A stretch of DNA of 64,000 bases from Dermatemys mawii (GCA_007922305.1 ML677385.1:10612470-10676469), one strand, 5' to 3'. Shown: positions 12,801 to 26,065, counted from the first letter of the stretch. Notes: generated by a model not told the origin, from the sequence alone. Translations and numbers: made by a program.

Positions 12801-14424
12801 CTAATAGTAATAAATATTAGGAAAAACGGATGTCATCAAAGTGAATTTTGGATTTTCCTCATCCAAAAGTCTCAGAATTTAGAAATCAATTTTAACCTTA
12901 TATTGAGGATTTTTAAACCATTCTGTAGAATTTTAGAAAAGGGGTATAGAAATCAAAGGTAGCTTTGCTGTTGACTTCAATGCATGTAGGTTCAAGTACA
13001 TAATTCTCCTTTCTACAGAATTTTAAAATAATTTCATAAAATTCAATTGTGGATTTAAACCCATTCTATTTTAGAGTAATTCTGTACTATCAACAGAATT
13101 TGATTTATTTCTGTATTTATTTTCTATTGGTCACATCCTTTTGCTCAAGAAAACTGACTACCTGACAGCTTATTACTTAGTTTTAGTATGCAGTTATTTG
13201 CAGGTGTAAATCAAGGGGAAGGCTTGAAATGACTCAGAAAATTTGGCCTTTGCTTTCTTGTTACTTTTCCTTTTTTCATAAAAACAAGTTGCTTGCATCT
13301 CACCCTCCTTTAACCATATCTCGTCTCAGGATCGCTCACTCACTTGCTGTGTAACTCTCAAGGAGTCTCTTCTAATCTTAGTTCGATGTGATTTCTCACT
13401 TAATTCTCCTAATTTTCTGCTTCCAGAAACCAGTGGTAAATGGTGGAAGAAAGACACCTAAAGAGAATTAATCAAGGAAAGTTGGCAATAATTTATTTGT
13501 GAAAGTAAAAAAGGTGATAAGATGCAGTTTTCTGTAGACGGAAGGAGGAAATTGTCTGCGGCATTTGTATAGATTGTAAATGTTCGATACAATGCACAGT
13601 GTGAGTCCAGTTATTTGCAGCTTAAAAGTTTAAAAGGTTGTTTATTAGATTCTTAATATTTTAGAAGGGGTAGCTATGTGACGGATACATTTATCATGCA
13701 CCGCCGACAGCCTCTACCTATTAATAAGTCTCCCACCATACTTAATCTATCACACCAAACCCCTGATAAACTTCAACCATCTCTTTTTCCCCTTAAATCA
13801 TTACGCCAACAGAAATATTTCCTTCTTCCTTAAATTTTACACTGGTCTGAGGCCCAGGACTGACAGTATGCAGGCCTGAACCAATAACAGCTTTTTAATG
13901 CACAAATATGTTACAACCAATTATTGTGCATTCCTAAAGTGCTACAAATGGGAGCTTCATTTCTGTTTCTCAGTATGACCCATCACTTGCTTCTGTTTTT
14001 GGAAGGGTCCAAGTGTTTAAAGTTGATAGATTTGGGGATATAGAAACGATATAAAGATATAGATATAGTATTAGGTCATATTTAGAGGTTTTCAGGCTGC
14101 CTCGACCCTTGTAAGACTGAAACTATAATAAAAAAGACACCTGGCTTTACAAGCACAGAGATCTAATAAATACCTTCAATAAAAAAAAGTAAACATTCTG
14201 AATTTTTTTTTCTGTAACACATGGCATTCATAGAATGTGAATGTGTGCTGTTCAATAAAGGTTTTATTGATATTTTTACAGTGATAGTCCTAATGATGTG
14301 CATATAATAGAACCTACGCGTTGGCCACTCATGCCAATAAAACCTTTGTACCAAACCACTTCATCATGTATTCCCAGTATATTTGAGTGTGTGTGTAATG
14401 GGCCACTCGCCTCTTGGGCATCTT

Positions 14425-15055
14425 CTAGTGGCTGTGTGTGGTACTGCAGTCCTTTTTCACCCTTGGTGCACCCTGCAGGTTGGTCTTCTATGTTTTGACC
14501 CTCCAGCCAAATCATAAAGACCAAATGAAACCCATCTGGAGAGGAAAAGAGTCCAACAAAACTTTCTGTTTGTTCTCCCCAACGCCTTCGGTCCTGGTTT
14601 GGGGCCCTTTAAATTCAGACCTTCACTTGAACTTCCCAACAAGGCTTGTCCCCATTCTCAGAGTTTACACTACCAACGACCTGGTGGGGGAACCTGTGCA
14701 CACCCATTATTCTGGGTTGCAACTCAGGGATGCTAAACAGCAGCCATGTACTGCTCAGTTCAACTCATTGCTGCTACTTCCCTGGGCCTCTTCCCACCCA
14801 GCCCTGTTATTTTCACCTTTAGCTCAGGGTTAAAACTGTTATCTTCTCTTTCTCCCAGTTTAAACAAATGCAATCAGAACCAAACTCTGGTTGTCCCTTG
14901 ACCTCCTTTGGCAACCATGTCCTGCCCTAGCAGGAACTAATCTGCAAAGCCACTTCAGCTCTGATTGGCTGCTTCTGTGCAACCTCTCTAGGCAGGACTG
15001 GAGGACCACCGTTGCTGCTCCTTTCCTGGGGTAGAGTGTAGTAGGACCAGGGAGG
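14425..15055. other. Possible LTR-like block
   Basis: GC-richer block with sharp composition change from AT-rich flanks, including 'ctctgattggctgcttctgt' (a CCAAT-type motif) near 14958. It could be a solo LTR, but I cannot place TG...CA ends or a target duplication. Between 15056 and 15662 I see nothing firm. Confidence 0.25.
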
Positions 15056-15662
15056 CACTAAGGGCATGCTATATCCCCTCACCGTGTATTATATATGCTT
15101 ATAACATGATTATTTTGTTATTAGTTAATATGTATGGGTCATGGAGTACCTGAGAGAAAATATAAACAGTTAAGAAAGCATTTATTCCTATTTAAAAAGA
15201 ATTACCATTTAAAATATCAGGGTTTGAAAGCACCTTGGTATAATATTGACATCAGATTGACTGGATGTTGAAAGAGCCAGATTTGATCTTATGTTCAGTA
15301 AGTTTGCCTTATGGCCAAGCAAAACTGTATGAAGTCTGACAAGCTGAAAATCAGGATGAAGACGGCTACTTTCACAGGCCTTGATCCTGTACCATTTAAA
15401 TTAATAGGAGTTATAGCATTGACTTGAATCAATGTAGGCTCAATTCCACAAGAAATTGTTTCCATTTGTTGTATTTTTGTTTGGCTACAGTTATGATCTT
15501 TCAGTGTGGAAATCACAGTTAAATGTATGGCAATATCAAAGTCTCCTCCCAAGCTAAACATGTTTTTGTGTAACAGGAGTTGCAGTACTATATGTCCAGT
15601 AGCATGAAATATTAGGCACTGATCGTGGTGATGCTCTTAAACTTGAGCAGCTGCTGGGTCTC

Positions 15663-15963
15663 TAAGGGCTGGTCTATAGTAGAGGGAGGGATCGACCGAA
15701 GATATGCAACTTCAGCTACACGAATAGCATAGCTGAAGTCGGCGCATCTTCGGCTGACTTACCGGCTGTCCTCATGGCAGCAGCGGTCAGCAGCGGGCTC
15801 CCCCGTCGACTCCAGGTTGCGCCTCTTGGTGAGCTGGAGTTCCGGAGTCAACGGGAGCGCCATTGGTGATCGATTTATCGCGTCTTGATGAGACGCGATA
15901 AATCGATCGCCAAAAGATCGATCACTTCCCTCTGATCCGGCGGATAGTGAAGACATACCCTTA
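15663..15963. mobile_element. MITE with internal perfect hairpin
   Basis: The ends are taagggctggtctatagt and its imperfect complement (agtgaagacatacccttaa). Inside are a hairpin with 18-bp perfect arms and a 5-base loop (15868-15885 / 15891-15908) and a second inverted pair, cttcagcta / tagctgaag. The GC-rich interior contrasts with its surroundings. Confidence 0.75.
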
Positions 15964-16579
15964 AGTAATTGAGACTGAGAGGCTCCTTTCCAAAGGACAT
16001 TGGATGAAACAAGGCTTCTCCTTTAGAGTTGTGTTAGCACTTGGTTGAGCCAATGGTTTTTGATCAGCATGAAACAGAAGCTTAGATTCTTGAGGCTACC
16101 AACTGAATGAGTATGGATAAACAATTAATCAGTGACGTGAATACAACCCAGTAGACTTAAACTAGCCCTATTCAATATCTTCCAGTGAAATGCAAAACAG
16201 AATTTGGATGTGGAGGGGAAGAGGAAATGAGTAGCTTCTGACATCATTTGGGAAAGTCTTGTGACTAAATCTTGGACATTATTTAAGGTGACTAGGTATA
16301 GTCAATACCAGTGCAGAATGAGCTGTTGTCAGTATACACGTATTGGCAAAAGAAAAGTACCTTTTGGTAAATGTGTTCTGTATAAAGTAGTTGCTTATTT
16401 CATGAAAATTTAACTGCAACTTATCATTTCTACAATTTATAAAGGAGAGGAGAAAATAAAGTTAGAAACTCTGGAGAAGGAAATAACAGATCTACCCATT
16501 TCCCTACACCCATCAAATCCTTCATTACTTATTATCACCTCAACATACTTGCACGCTCCACCCACATAAATTTTGAAAC

Positions 16580-16618
16580 ATGACTTTCGAAAGTCATGAC
16601 TTGACTTCGAAAGTCAAG
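16580..16618. repeat. Two adjacent palindromes sharing TTCGAAAGTC
   Basis: ATGACTTTCGAAAGTCAT (16580-16597) is a perfect 18-bp palindrome. CTTGACTTCGAAAGTCAAG (16600-16618) is a 19-base inverted repeat with a one-base centre. Confidence 0.85.
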
Positions 16619-16826
16619 ACTTGAGAAACATGACTTTGACACTCCTCCATGTTTCCCCAGTCTATTTACCTCATGGTCCACATCCTTTTCTCCATGCCTC
16701 CATGTTTCTCTCCAGTCTCCTATGCTTTCCTCATCCACCTCTGTCTCAGCATAGCAACCATAGCATGACAGACTGAAGTAAATAGTAGTTTAACTTCTGT
16801 TTGTAAACATTTAAAAATAATAAAAG

Positions 16827-16952
16827 TTGCATCCGACGAAGTGGGTATTAGCCCCTGAAAACTTATACTCCAATAGGTTTGTTAGTCTTTAAGGTGCCAC
16901 AGGACTCTTTGTTGCTTCTGCAGATCCAGACTAACACAGCTACCCCTCTGAT
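16827..16952 (+). repeat. Penelope-like/SINE-type repeat with hammerhead-like core
   Basis: Reads ccgacga, gtgggtattagccc, tgaaaac, then 'gttagtctttaaggtgccac' and 'gactaacacagctacccctc'. It is the same family as 34690 and 51041. The hammerhead-like core here is damaged at two positions (CTGACGA to CCGACGA, and stem II end). Confidence 0.7.
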
Positions 16953-18576
16953 TTAAAAATAATAGTGTTTCTCTGTGTAGACATGAAAATACTGTTGATG
17001 GCTGCAGTGAGAGATGATTGGCAAAAATAGTTGAGGTTGGAACAGAGTCAAGAGATTTAACAGTGTAAATGAGGAAGAATGGAGAGAGGGGACTGAGGGG
17101 GCAGCAAAGTTTTGAAAATTGATGGATTGATGGTCTCAAGAGGGATAGAAGGGAAGGATGATAAGGTGATATTCAAAACGGGGAAACTCAGAATTTAAAT
17201 TTCAACAGCAGTGTATAGTAAAGACAAATTTGAGTAGTTGGCTCTTTGTTTTAGAAACAGGAGATTTTGAAACACAGGTCCAGATTGTGGCTCTACTATA
17301 GTGGTGGGCAGTTACTCCTGATAGTCCCAGTGTAAGTAAAGGGTTCCAAACTCTGGCCAGAAGGAGCAGTGAAACTAGTAGGACAATGGATTAGTAAAAT
17401 AACAAGAATGTAGCTAGATGTACAAGAATGTACAAGAAAATAATCTTTACTTGAAATGATCAACTGATATAGGAAAATGTATATGTCCCTATGTGCTGGG
17501 ACTGTCATAAAATAAAACATTCTCTTGCATGACATTCTATTTACAATTCCCCAAGTCATCAAAGATGCATTCCCTTTACACAAAAGATGAGTATTAGCTG
17601 ACCTTTCAGAAACAAATGGCATCTTCAGTATGACTGAAAATGGGTTTCTTTGGTTTAATGGGAGCAAAATAATAGCATACTGAGATATTGTTAAGAAGCA
17701 GGGGGGACTTGTGTGAGGGTGTGCATTGTATATGATAATAAGAGCCACTTTCAAAACAATAAGCAAAATAGGGTATAGAGACATAACAGGAATTTAAAAA
17801 TGTTATGGGAATCACTTCTAAACTAAATAGTATAAGAGCCAATACTATTTAAAAACTGAATAATAGCAGTCATGCTGCATGAAAGTATTTTAACAGATAA
17901 ACACAAGAAATGGAAAAAATTGTTTTCCTTTCTTTGCTTTTCACAGTAGTAATGTATCATTTTTAATGTCTACTCAGTTATGTATATATAAAGAGATCTA
18001 AGGTTGGTTTATATGACATTATGTTGTGTTTGTTTTAAACTGAAGGGGATGGGTTTGAATGATCTACCTGTATGGATTCACTCGGTTATGGCATTAACAT
18101 AAAGTATAATATTAAAATTCTGGTGAGATGTATCAGGGAACTGCTTCAGATAAAAGGCTGTTGGAGCTAATGGTGCAGGATTTTTCTTTGACAGCTTTTA
18201 TAAAAACTTGTGTAAGATGAGGAAATGTATCAGATGATGGAACCTGTTCCTGAGAAAATTAGAGGTCAATATGGCACTGTAGCACTTTTCTCTTCCTAAG
18301 AGACTCATGTACACTACATTCAGAACAGGCAGTGGGAATGTAAATTGCATTAAGATGTGATGTGCTTGTATTTGTTTGAGATCTAAATGTAGCACTGTAG
18401 ATTTCCCATCTGCTATCTACTTTTTTTCTAAATCACATGGAAAGTAATAATTGAGTTAGGAAAGGTTTTCGAGATTAATGTATTGTAGTGCCTTCCTACG
18501 AGTTGCTTTTTTATTTGTATTTGACAGAGAATATAAACTTAATGATCTTCTCATTGGAGTCCTTTTTTCAATTACT

Positions 18577-18706
18577 TAGGGCCAGATTCAGATATTCTCA
18601 CTCATGTGGAACAATATCTTACTTCATGAATAGTGTCACTGAAATCAATGGGACTTCCTGTAGAGTAAGTTGTTATCTGACATGAGTAAGGGGATCAGAA
18701 TGTGGT
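18577..18706. repeat. Palindromic 'gggccagattc' type repeat
   Basis: Begins gggccagattcagatattct, centre 'gaaatcaatgggacttcc', ends gatcagaatgtggtc. It resembles common amniote short palindromic repeats ('ggccagattctgat ... atcagaatctggcc'). Confidence 0.5.
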
Positions 18707-18989
18707 CATTAAAATTTGCTTGAATGTGAATAATAGTATGAGATGTAAATACAAACTAAAAAGTGTAGCAGGTTAGTTCTATCAGTCTTCAAACATATAT
18801 AAGTAAACACTTTACATTTGAATAATAAAATATATAGATCTCAGTTTCTTTGGAATTGAAGGAATCTTAATGAGAATCTCCAGCCAGAGCCTGCAGTGAC
18901 TCATCAGTCACTTGTCAGGTTTGCGGCGGCAGCCAATCCAGGAGTCAGTGACAATCCTAATGATGTGCCAGCAACACCATCTGGAATAA

Positions 18990-21125
18990 GATGGCGCAGA
19001 GACTCCACCTTAATTGAGAGCTGAATGAAGCCAAAAAGGCTGAATTGATCTGAGTTGACTCTCACTGAGTTGTCATTCTACATTGGACTCTGTATCTGAC
19101 TCAATAATCAGCTGACTGAGTGATGCCTGGAGCAGATGAGGGCTTACACTGGACCTCAGACTAGTTCTATATCCCACCCAAGCATGCACTCTGCCAAGTC
19201 CCAGGACAGAGCCCATGCAAACCAATGTCACCCAAAGATGCCTCACAGGCAGAGAGAGAGAATGCTGGTGCTGAAATGGTTTCTGTCTGTACTGTGAAGG
19301 GTGTGGCCATTTTGCTTCAGGGTATCCCCACAAGTTCAGGCCAGCCTGGGTGCTAGAAAACAATCTCAACCAGTCCTAGTAGAGAGGTCATGGCTGGATG
19401 TAACAAGGAAATTCCCCAAACAGACCGTTTCTGCTACTTATGTGTGCCCCTGTACCAGTAGACTCCTGATAGCCCCACTTGCAGGTCCAGCTCAGGCTCT
19501 AGGTCTCAGTCATACTCAAAATAAGCTGCTCCTCACTTGCATTGATTGACTCTGGGGCATCTAGCACTTCTTGGACATGGCCTTCACCTGAGCTAAACAC
19601 ATCTCCATACAGAAAAAGCTTGGGTGGAGATGATCAATGGCAGTATGCTGTCCTCCAGGCCTATCTCCTATGAGAAAGCACCTTTTTGGATCAAGATCCA
19701 GGAGCACCATGAGACACTGCAATTGGATCTGATCCTCTTACCCTACTTCCTGGTCATATTGGCCCTTCTCTGCTCTCCCTCCAGGACCCAAGAATTTCCA
19801 TGACACAGAAGGTATATATTTTACTATGGGTTTTTCCAGCTGTAGTGTCTAACCAGGCCTACCATGGTGGAAACAGAGCCCAACCCCAAGAAGGATGGGA
19901 CTGCACCTTTGTGTTGACTACTGGGTCATGAACAGTATTACTGTCAAAAACAAATATCCTCTCCTGTTGGAGCAAAGAAATTCTGGAACAGGTCAGTGTA
20001 GCTAACATTCTCACTTAACTCGATTTGCTTGGCACACACAATCTGGTACATGTCCTGGAGGATGATGAGTGGGCAATGACTTTCCACACCCAGTACAGCC
20101 ATTATGAATACCTCAGTATGCCCTTCTTCAGCATCTCCAACTCCCCAGCTACATTCCAATACTTTGTGAATGACATCTTCTGGGATATTCTAGACCAGTC
20201 TGATGTAATCTACGTGGATGACATTTTCATCTTCTCTGAGAACCTGACGCTACACCACCACTACATCCAACAAGTACTGGAACACCTCAAGCTTATAATC
20301 AAAACCTGAAAAATGTGACTTCGACCGCACCAACATTGACTTCCTGACTTATGTCATCTTGCTTGATGAGATAACTGTGGACCCCCAGAAAGTAGCTGCC
20401 ATCCTGGATTGGGCTACACGAAAAATCTGTTGCATCCTGTGATTTGCTAATTTCTATTGGTGATTTATTAGAGGATTTTCCAGAGTGGTATCCCCTATTG
20501 CCCATCTTCTCTGTAAGAACTCTGGACATTGGAGGCACAACTGGCTTTTGAACAACTGAAGAAGGCCTTGACTACAGTACCCATGTTAATGTATCCAGGC
20601 TGATCCATCAAGGGTGACACATCTGATTATGCAATCAGGTGTACACTGTCACAACAGCAGGGGGTCACCTCATGTTCTCCACCCCTGTGCATTCTACTTC
20701 AGGAAGACAAACACCCACAGAACAGAACTGTATGATCTATGACAAGGAGCTGCTGGCCTTCAAGTCTACTTTTGAGGAATGGCAACATTATCTAGAATGT
20801 GTGCTTCCCCTTTCAGGTGTTCACCAGCTGCAATTGGGAGTACCTGTGATCTGTGAAGGCCCTTAATTAATGCCAGATCCCATAGACTAAATTTTGAATT
20901 TACACTATCTGCAATGGCAAGCCTGATGCACTCTCCCATAAAGGGAAGGACCTTCAGCCCCCTCCACTATCTTTAAGCCCCACCTCTTTGCTAGTGTGAA
21001 TACTGACCTCATAGATCTTGTGAGATAATCACTACCTAATGACACTTTTGCAATAGAGCAGATGTCACCCAGCACTTCTGCAAATCAGACTACAGGATCT
21101 CAGGTTAGGCACAAGTGGATGGCCA
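18990..21125 (+). mobile_element. Ty3/Gypsy fragment: gag knuckle, protease, RT, RNase H
   Basis: In order: a gag C-terminus with a zinc knuckle (FCLYCEGCGHFASGY, 19281-19325, last Cys replaced by Tyr); a protease site ALIDSGAS (19539-19562); an RT with ITVKNKYPL (about 19938), NGHYEYL-like HYEYLSMPF, SNSPATFQYFVNDIF and the catalytic YVDD (20211-20222); an RNase H remnant with YDKELLAFKSTFEEWQHYLE (about 20738-20797); and KPDALSHKG near 20930. Layout and motifs fit a chromovirus/sushi-like Gypsy element. No integrase follows in this orientation, and no LTR was recognised. Many stops and frameshifts are present. Confidence 0.85.
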
Positions 21126-21639
21126 ACACCTTGGAAGTTGTTCAAGAAATTCACACAAGCTGTTGATCATTTTACATCCAGATTCTCTGGGTTTTTTGTA
21201 TTAATGAAGGTATCCTGGACTCTTCCAGGCATTTTTGGCAGTCCCCAGGCTCCATCTCTGCCAGCAGACTGTAGGTACCAAGTCCCTCTGAAAGGCTTTG
21301 GTATTTTTATAGTTACCCTGTTCCAGGTTCATCATTAATAGTGGCTGAAATAAAATCTAGGCAGCATAGACCACTAAAATTCACCCCAAAAGACAAGAAT
21401 ACTGAAAATGTACCTTTCTGGTTAGCTTGCAAATCAGAATCACCAGCTTTCAGTCTTTATTAGCAAACTACAACTACCTGCAATAGAACCAAATTTCCCA
21501 ATTTTTGGATAAAGTTCCTATAAAAATCTAAGGAAAAAATTATAGCTCCATTCTTCAAAGGCTAATAAATCTCCAGTGCAGTTCTACAAGCAGAGTTTGA
21601 TGCCATCAAAATGGATACAAGATCAATTGCAGCTAGTGT

Positions 21640-22440
21640 CACCATGCAGAGAACATCTTGATTGATTTTTCTCTCCTATCCCACAAGAAGTCCAAAGGAG
21701 GACAGAGGATTTACCTTTTGAAGGACATGATCTGTTTAGCTCTAAGGCTGAGGAGGCATTGCACTCACTGCACAATTCAAGGGCAGCTCTTCAGTCTCTA
21801 GGTCTATATACTCCAACACAATGAATAAAGCAACTTAAGCCTCAAGCAGCCTCCAGATCTATCCTCTTCCTATTTATTTATCATGCGAGTTCTGCTGAAG
21901 CTTCCAAGAAGAGATCTTGCTACTAAAAAAGGAAGAGCTCTACTTTTTCCCTATAACATTGTACACTGTGCCTAGCCGGAAGCAGCAAACTTGAGAGTTC
22001 AAGACTAATTTTCAAGGATCTTGTTCCCTTGTCTCCTTCATTTGGTACCCACCATTCTTGCATCCTGGAATTCATTTCAAAAGGGCTATCTCAACAAATT
22101 TCAGTCTCTGCCTATATTCAATCTCTTCAGTCCTATTCCATTTCAGGGACCACTCTTACAAGAACCTGCTACAAAAAGGGGTGAACTCTCTGCTGCATCT
22201 GGATTAGATAGAGATTGTGGCCCAAATTCTGGGGCAGAGTGTTTTCTTCTCTGTAACTCCTAACTCCAAAGAGAAAAGGAGTTTAATGTCCTATTCTGAT
22301 CTCAGGTGATTTAACAGGTTCATTTGTCACCTCAGTTTCCAGTTGAGTATTTTCACTTCTATAACCCCATCCATAGAATCCCCTAGATTGGCAATTCTTT
22401 ACTTGCAAGATACTTATTCCCAATGACAGGATGGATAAAG
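21640..22440 (+). mobile_element. DIRS fragment (gag end and start of RT)
   Basis: Around 21715-21830 the + strand reads FSSKAEEALHSLHNSRAALQ followed by SLGLYTP, matching the gag end of the 57-62 kb DIRS (LHSMKDS / SLGIYTP type). Near 22280-22420, shifted frames read SDLR-stop-FNRFICHLSFQL and ILYLQDTY, the start of a DIRS RT. It is truncated on both sides by Gypsy sequence and full of stops. Confidence 0.65.
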
Positions 22441-22479
22441 TTCACATTAGGACTGACGGGCTTAAAGAACAACTCTGGA

Positions 22480-23935
22480 CCCAGATGATCCCACCCAGCC
22501 ACACCTGTGGAGCATTCTCCAGATGGAGGCTGATCTTAAAAGGAAGCCAGACAGCTCAGAAGGGATGACATTGCCAGGAAGAAGACTATCCTGTAGGAGT
22601 TCCTGAGGAGGGATGAGGATGATGATGAGGAGTTCTTGAGGAGGGAGAAAGACTAAGAAAATACCTTTTCTTCAGTCACTCTGCTGTAGACCTCAAAGCT
22701 TGGACTCAAGAGTGAGGGTAGGAAGTGGCCCAAAGAGGGAAGCCTGAGAGCCTAGACTTTGGTAATCCTCACAGGGCTCTGGCCAGAGCACAATGAAAGT
22801 GCGAGGGCTCTAGCTTCTATACCAACCTCCGTCTGCATTTAAGAGGAACTGACCTCCTTAAACACAGGAATACTCTTCCATCAAGTGCCAACAATCACAA
22901 TTTGGTGGAGAATGTGGGCAGTCACTGAGGAGGAGGAGGAACAACAACCACCATGGGAAATTGTTGAAGTGGCTGATGGACAGCCAGCAACAACTGGCAG
23001 ACCAGCAGCAGAACCAGATGTTCCAGCAAGTAGCTGCCCAACAACAACAGTAAGCAGTGCAGCAACAGCAGTTCATTTGGGAGTTGGTGACACAACAGCT
23101 GGAACAGCAACAATGCCTGGTTAAATAGGTGGCAGCCATTTTAGAACCCCAAGAAGAAATGCAAACATGATGGCTGGGACCCAGAGCCCTATCAATGTTG
23201 CATAACTCTCAGTGAAACTCATGAAAATAGAGCATGCAGATGACCCCAAAGCTTTTCTGGTCATTTTCAAGAGGGTCGCCACAGCAGTTCATTGGCCATC
23301 TGAGTACTGGGCTGTCTTTTGGTGCCATATCTTACTGGACCTACACAACTGCATACAAGAACCTTGATACCACAGAAGCCCAAGATTATGCCAAGGTGAA
23401 GTATCATGGCAGAAACCCACCAATAATGCTTCTGTTGAGAAAGATGGGGGCCCAGCCTCATATAGTGGCCCAGAGCCTTAAGGAACACTGGAGGTGGTGG
23501 CTCCACCATGACAAATAGACAGGGGAACAGGTGACCAAATAAGTGGTGGCTGAGACGTTGCTGAGGCAATCTGGTTGACAGAAAATTATTTAACAGTCCC
23601 AGTGGCAGGACACCCAAGACAAAGGATGCTTGCCTTAGAGGAGCAGTCACTGCAGTTCTCCAGGCCCATTGAGGGGCCTAGAGGACTGAGGGGGACAGTC
23701 ATGAGGCAATTGAATGCCAAGCCTGGCCCCCTGAAAGCCAAATTCCAAGGGGATGAAAGGGCAGAAGGGGAGACGGGTCTCAAGGAAAGACACCCCACAA
23801 GTGCCCCATCTCCCCCAGAAGGGGTAGGAGGACACCCCCTCAACTGGAACTTTTCTTTTGTGCTGGGAATAGGGTCTTTTCTGCCACAATAGCCCCTTCA
23901 TGGATTGTTCCTACAAGCAGGCTTGGAGGATGGAC
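22480..23935 (+). mobile_element. Second Gypsy copy: leader/LTR-like part and gag
   Basis: A leader-like region (22480-22885) is followed by tttggtggagaatgtgggca (22901-22920), a candidate primer-binding site/leader junction. A gag-like frame follows, with a glutamine-rich coiled stretch (CAG/CAA-rich, 22930-23120) and a capsid-like part (MQMTPKLFWSFSR, ALD-like NLDTTEAQDYAKVK, IVAQSLKEHWRWWL, 23234-23515). Downstream (23575-23900) lies a proline-rich, stop-interrupted linker. It differs from the sushi-like copy just upstream, so it is a separate insertion. Confidence 0.55.
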
Positions 23936-24480
23936 TCCTAGATTACAAAAAAAAGGCCTGGCCAAGATGTTAGTCTTCGTGTGGAACAAGGGGGGAGAAG
24001 TATGAATCTTAATAGACTTGGGGAGCAGCCAAATACTCCAAATATTCTAGGAAAAGGGGAGACTAGGGAGAGCCTTTGGTGTCCTTTTGTGTCCTGCCTA
24101 TTGGCACTTTGGACACAATGCATGGTAGTCCTTGACCTTGACCCCCATAGCTAGCAAAATCTGTGGGCTACCTTTTCAAGGCTTTTCTCTTGTCCTAGTG
24201 TCCTCAACAGAGCACCATATATGCCATCTGTAAGACTCTCCAGTATAATTTTTTGGGGACTAGAAATGGTACCCATCCTACCTTGGTTTGGGAATCTTTT
24301 GCCACCTGGCATAGTTTTCTCTTGCCAGAATTCAAAGCGAGGCCACGACTTCACCAATTGCAGGTCTACCACTTACTATTTATGTTGGTGAGTTGCTTTT
24401 ATGCCCCACACAATGTCAGGTCATCTCTTTGTTCACTTATAAAATCCATGTCTGCCATTAATGGGTCCAAAACAGGATAA
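23936..24480 (-). mobile_element. Gypsy integrase N-terminal fragment, antisense
   Basis: Read on the minus strand, pieces match the start of a Gypsy integrase. LVKSWPRFEFWQEK (about 24310-24355) is the segment before the zinc-binding domain. A GHLGQEK-like GALLRTLGQEKSLEKVAHRF (24155-24220) carries the His pair region, and VKDYHALCPKCQ (about 24100-24140, another frame) is the Cys pair. Stops and frameshifts are frequent. Because gag on the + strand abuts it near 23935, the two do not form one intact element. Confidence 0.5.
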
Positions 24481-24730
24481 GGGGAGGTCTTCTGCTTCCC
24501 CATTTGGGGAATGGTGGGGGGGAGAATGGCATGACATCATTCCTGTTGGGAGGTCCTTCATTCTGAGCCTCTGTCTCTCTGACTCCTGCTAGCTTTCTGT
24601 GTTTTTGTGGCTTGAAGGCCCCTCCTTGAGGACTATTCCTGTTCATGGGTTCATTGCTCCAAGATTTTTATGACCTCCCCCCAGAATTCTCAGTCCTGAC
24701 CCAAAATCACCAGATATACCAATGTGGGGT
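24481..24730. other. Unclassified sequence beside the Gypsy block
   Basis: GC-richer than the AT-rich DNA that begins at 24731, so probably still part of a retroelement (LTR or pol). I could not assign a family or orientation. Confidence 0.3.
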
Positions 24731-26065
24731 ATATTATGACTTTATTATGTCAGGTTTAGAAGATGCCACTAGATTTTTATATTTTCTCTACATTTGAATA
24801 TTCCTCTTATTTAAATCACAAGAGCTTCTCTCTTTCTTTATAGACACCCACACCTGAAGTTCACTGATCTATGTTAGGATTATAACACAGAAGCCAAAGA
24901 AGCAATGGCTGATTTTTCACAGTAGACATACTAAGTCAAGGAGGTGTTTCACTGTTTTCTAAGGCTCAGTGCCCAGGACTTAACAATGTTTCCTGAATTT
25001 TTATTACATTTTATTTCCCTTGTTTCATATGAGCTTTAATAAATGTAGTCAAGGTAGAAGACAGTTTCCTAGTGGACTTTCGGATTTCTTTTTGTAGAGA
25101 AAGAAGGCAGATGATAATCTTAGTGACTTTATGCAATTCCTAAGTATACAGTGCTGTCATAACCCAGAAGTTTGGTGATTTAAATTAAATCTATCCTCAA
25201 AAAACACATTAGAGCAATATTAACAATTTATCTTCACTATCCTCATTTTTCCCATCCCCACCTGCAGTCAAGAATATGTAAAAAAAACCAACAACCATAA
25301 GTGCATGCGCACACACACAGACAAATAGTTAACTATATCCCAAAAATGTGTCAAGGTACAGATGTTTCCATGAATAAACTGCTTGTTGAGCCCAGAACTT
25401 CACAATAAAAATGACCTGTGTTTTGTTGACTTACAACCACCTCAATACTTACTGCTTTTTTTTCTTGTCCTCCTCCTCTCAGTGGTGAGCGTCCTCAAAA
25501 CAAGTGTTTTCACCAACTTAATAGGGGCAGAGTGGGGGTTGTGTGGGCGTGTCTAGAGCCCAGGCTCTCAGTTCAGCGCTGAGCTCCAGCTCGGAGCTCA
25601 ATCAGCGCTGCACTCTGAGCTCCCAATGGGAGCCCAGTTGCAGCCCAGCTTCCGCCCGGGTGCTACAAGTGGAGCAGGGAGCTGAAAGCTTTTGCAGAAG
25701 TCAGGAGCTCCATGCAGAGCAGTGAGGTGAGACCCTGGACAGTAGCCAGATTCCTGCTGGGAGCTCTGCAGGGAGCCCACAGCCCAGGTTCTCAGCATAG
25801 GGCAGTGAGGCTACAGCTGTCAGCACTGCTGGGGATGACACACTGCCCCCCAACCTTCCCCCATGGTTCAATTTCAAACTGTCAAATTTCATTCTTGTCA
25901 ATTTCATGACTCCAGCTGTCAGCCACCCTGACAGCCAACACATGATGGAAGTAACACATTGTCTATACGCTGCCTTACCCAAACTATGTCAAACTAAGCC
26001 GTATGCCTCTGGTCAAGGTGGATTTACTAGATCAGCTTAGCGGGCAAGTTGCAGCAGCAGTAGGC

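Noticed and set aside
22858..23139. Cysteine-rich 93-codon minus-strand frame
   Set aside because: It is the antisense of the CAG/CAA glutamine-rich tract of a Gypsy gag.
25705..25775. GC-rich sequence with 'gaggtgaga' as a possible exon donor
   Set aside because: Within a composite MITE; no matching acceptor or conserved peptide.
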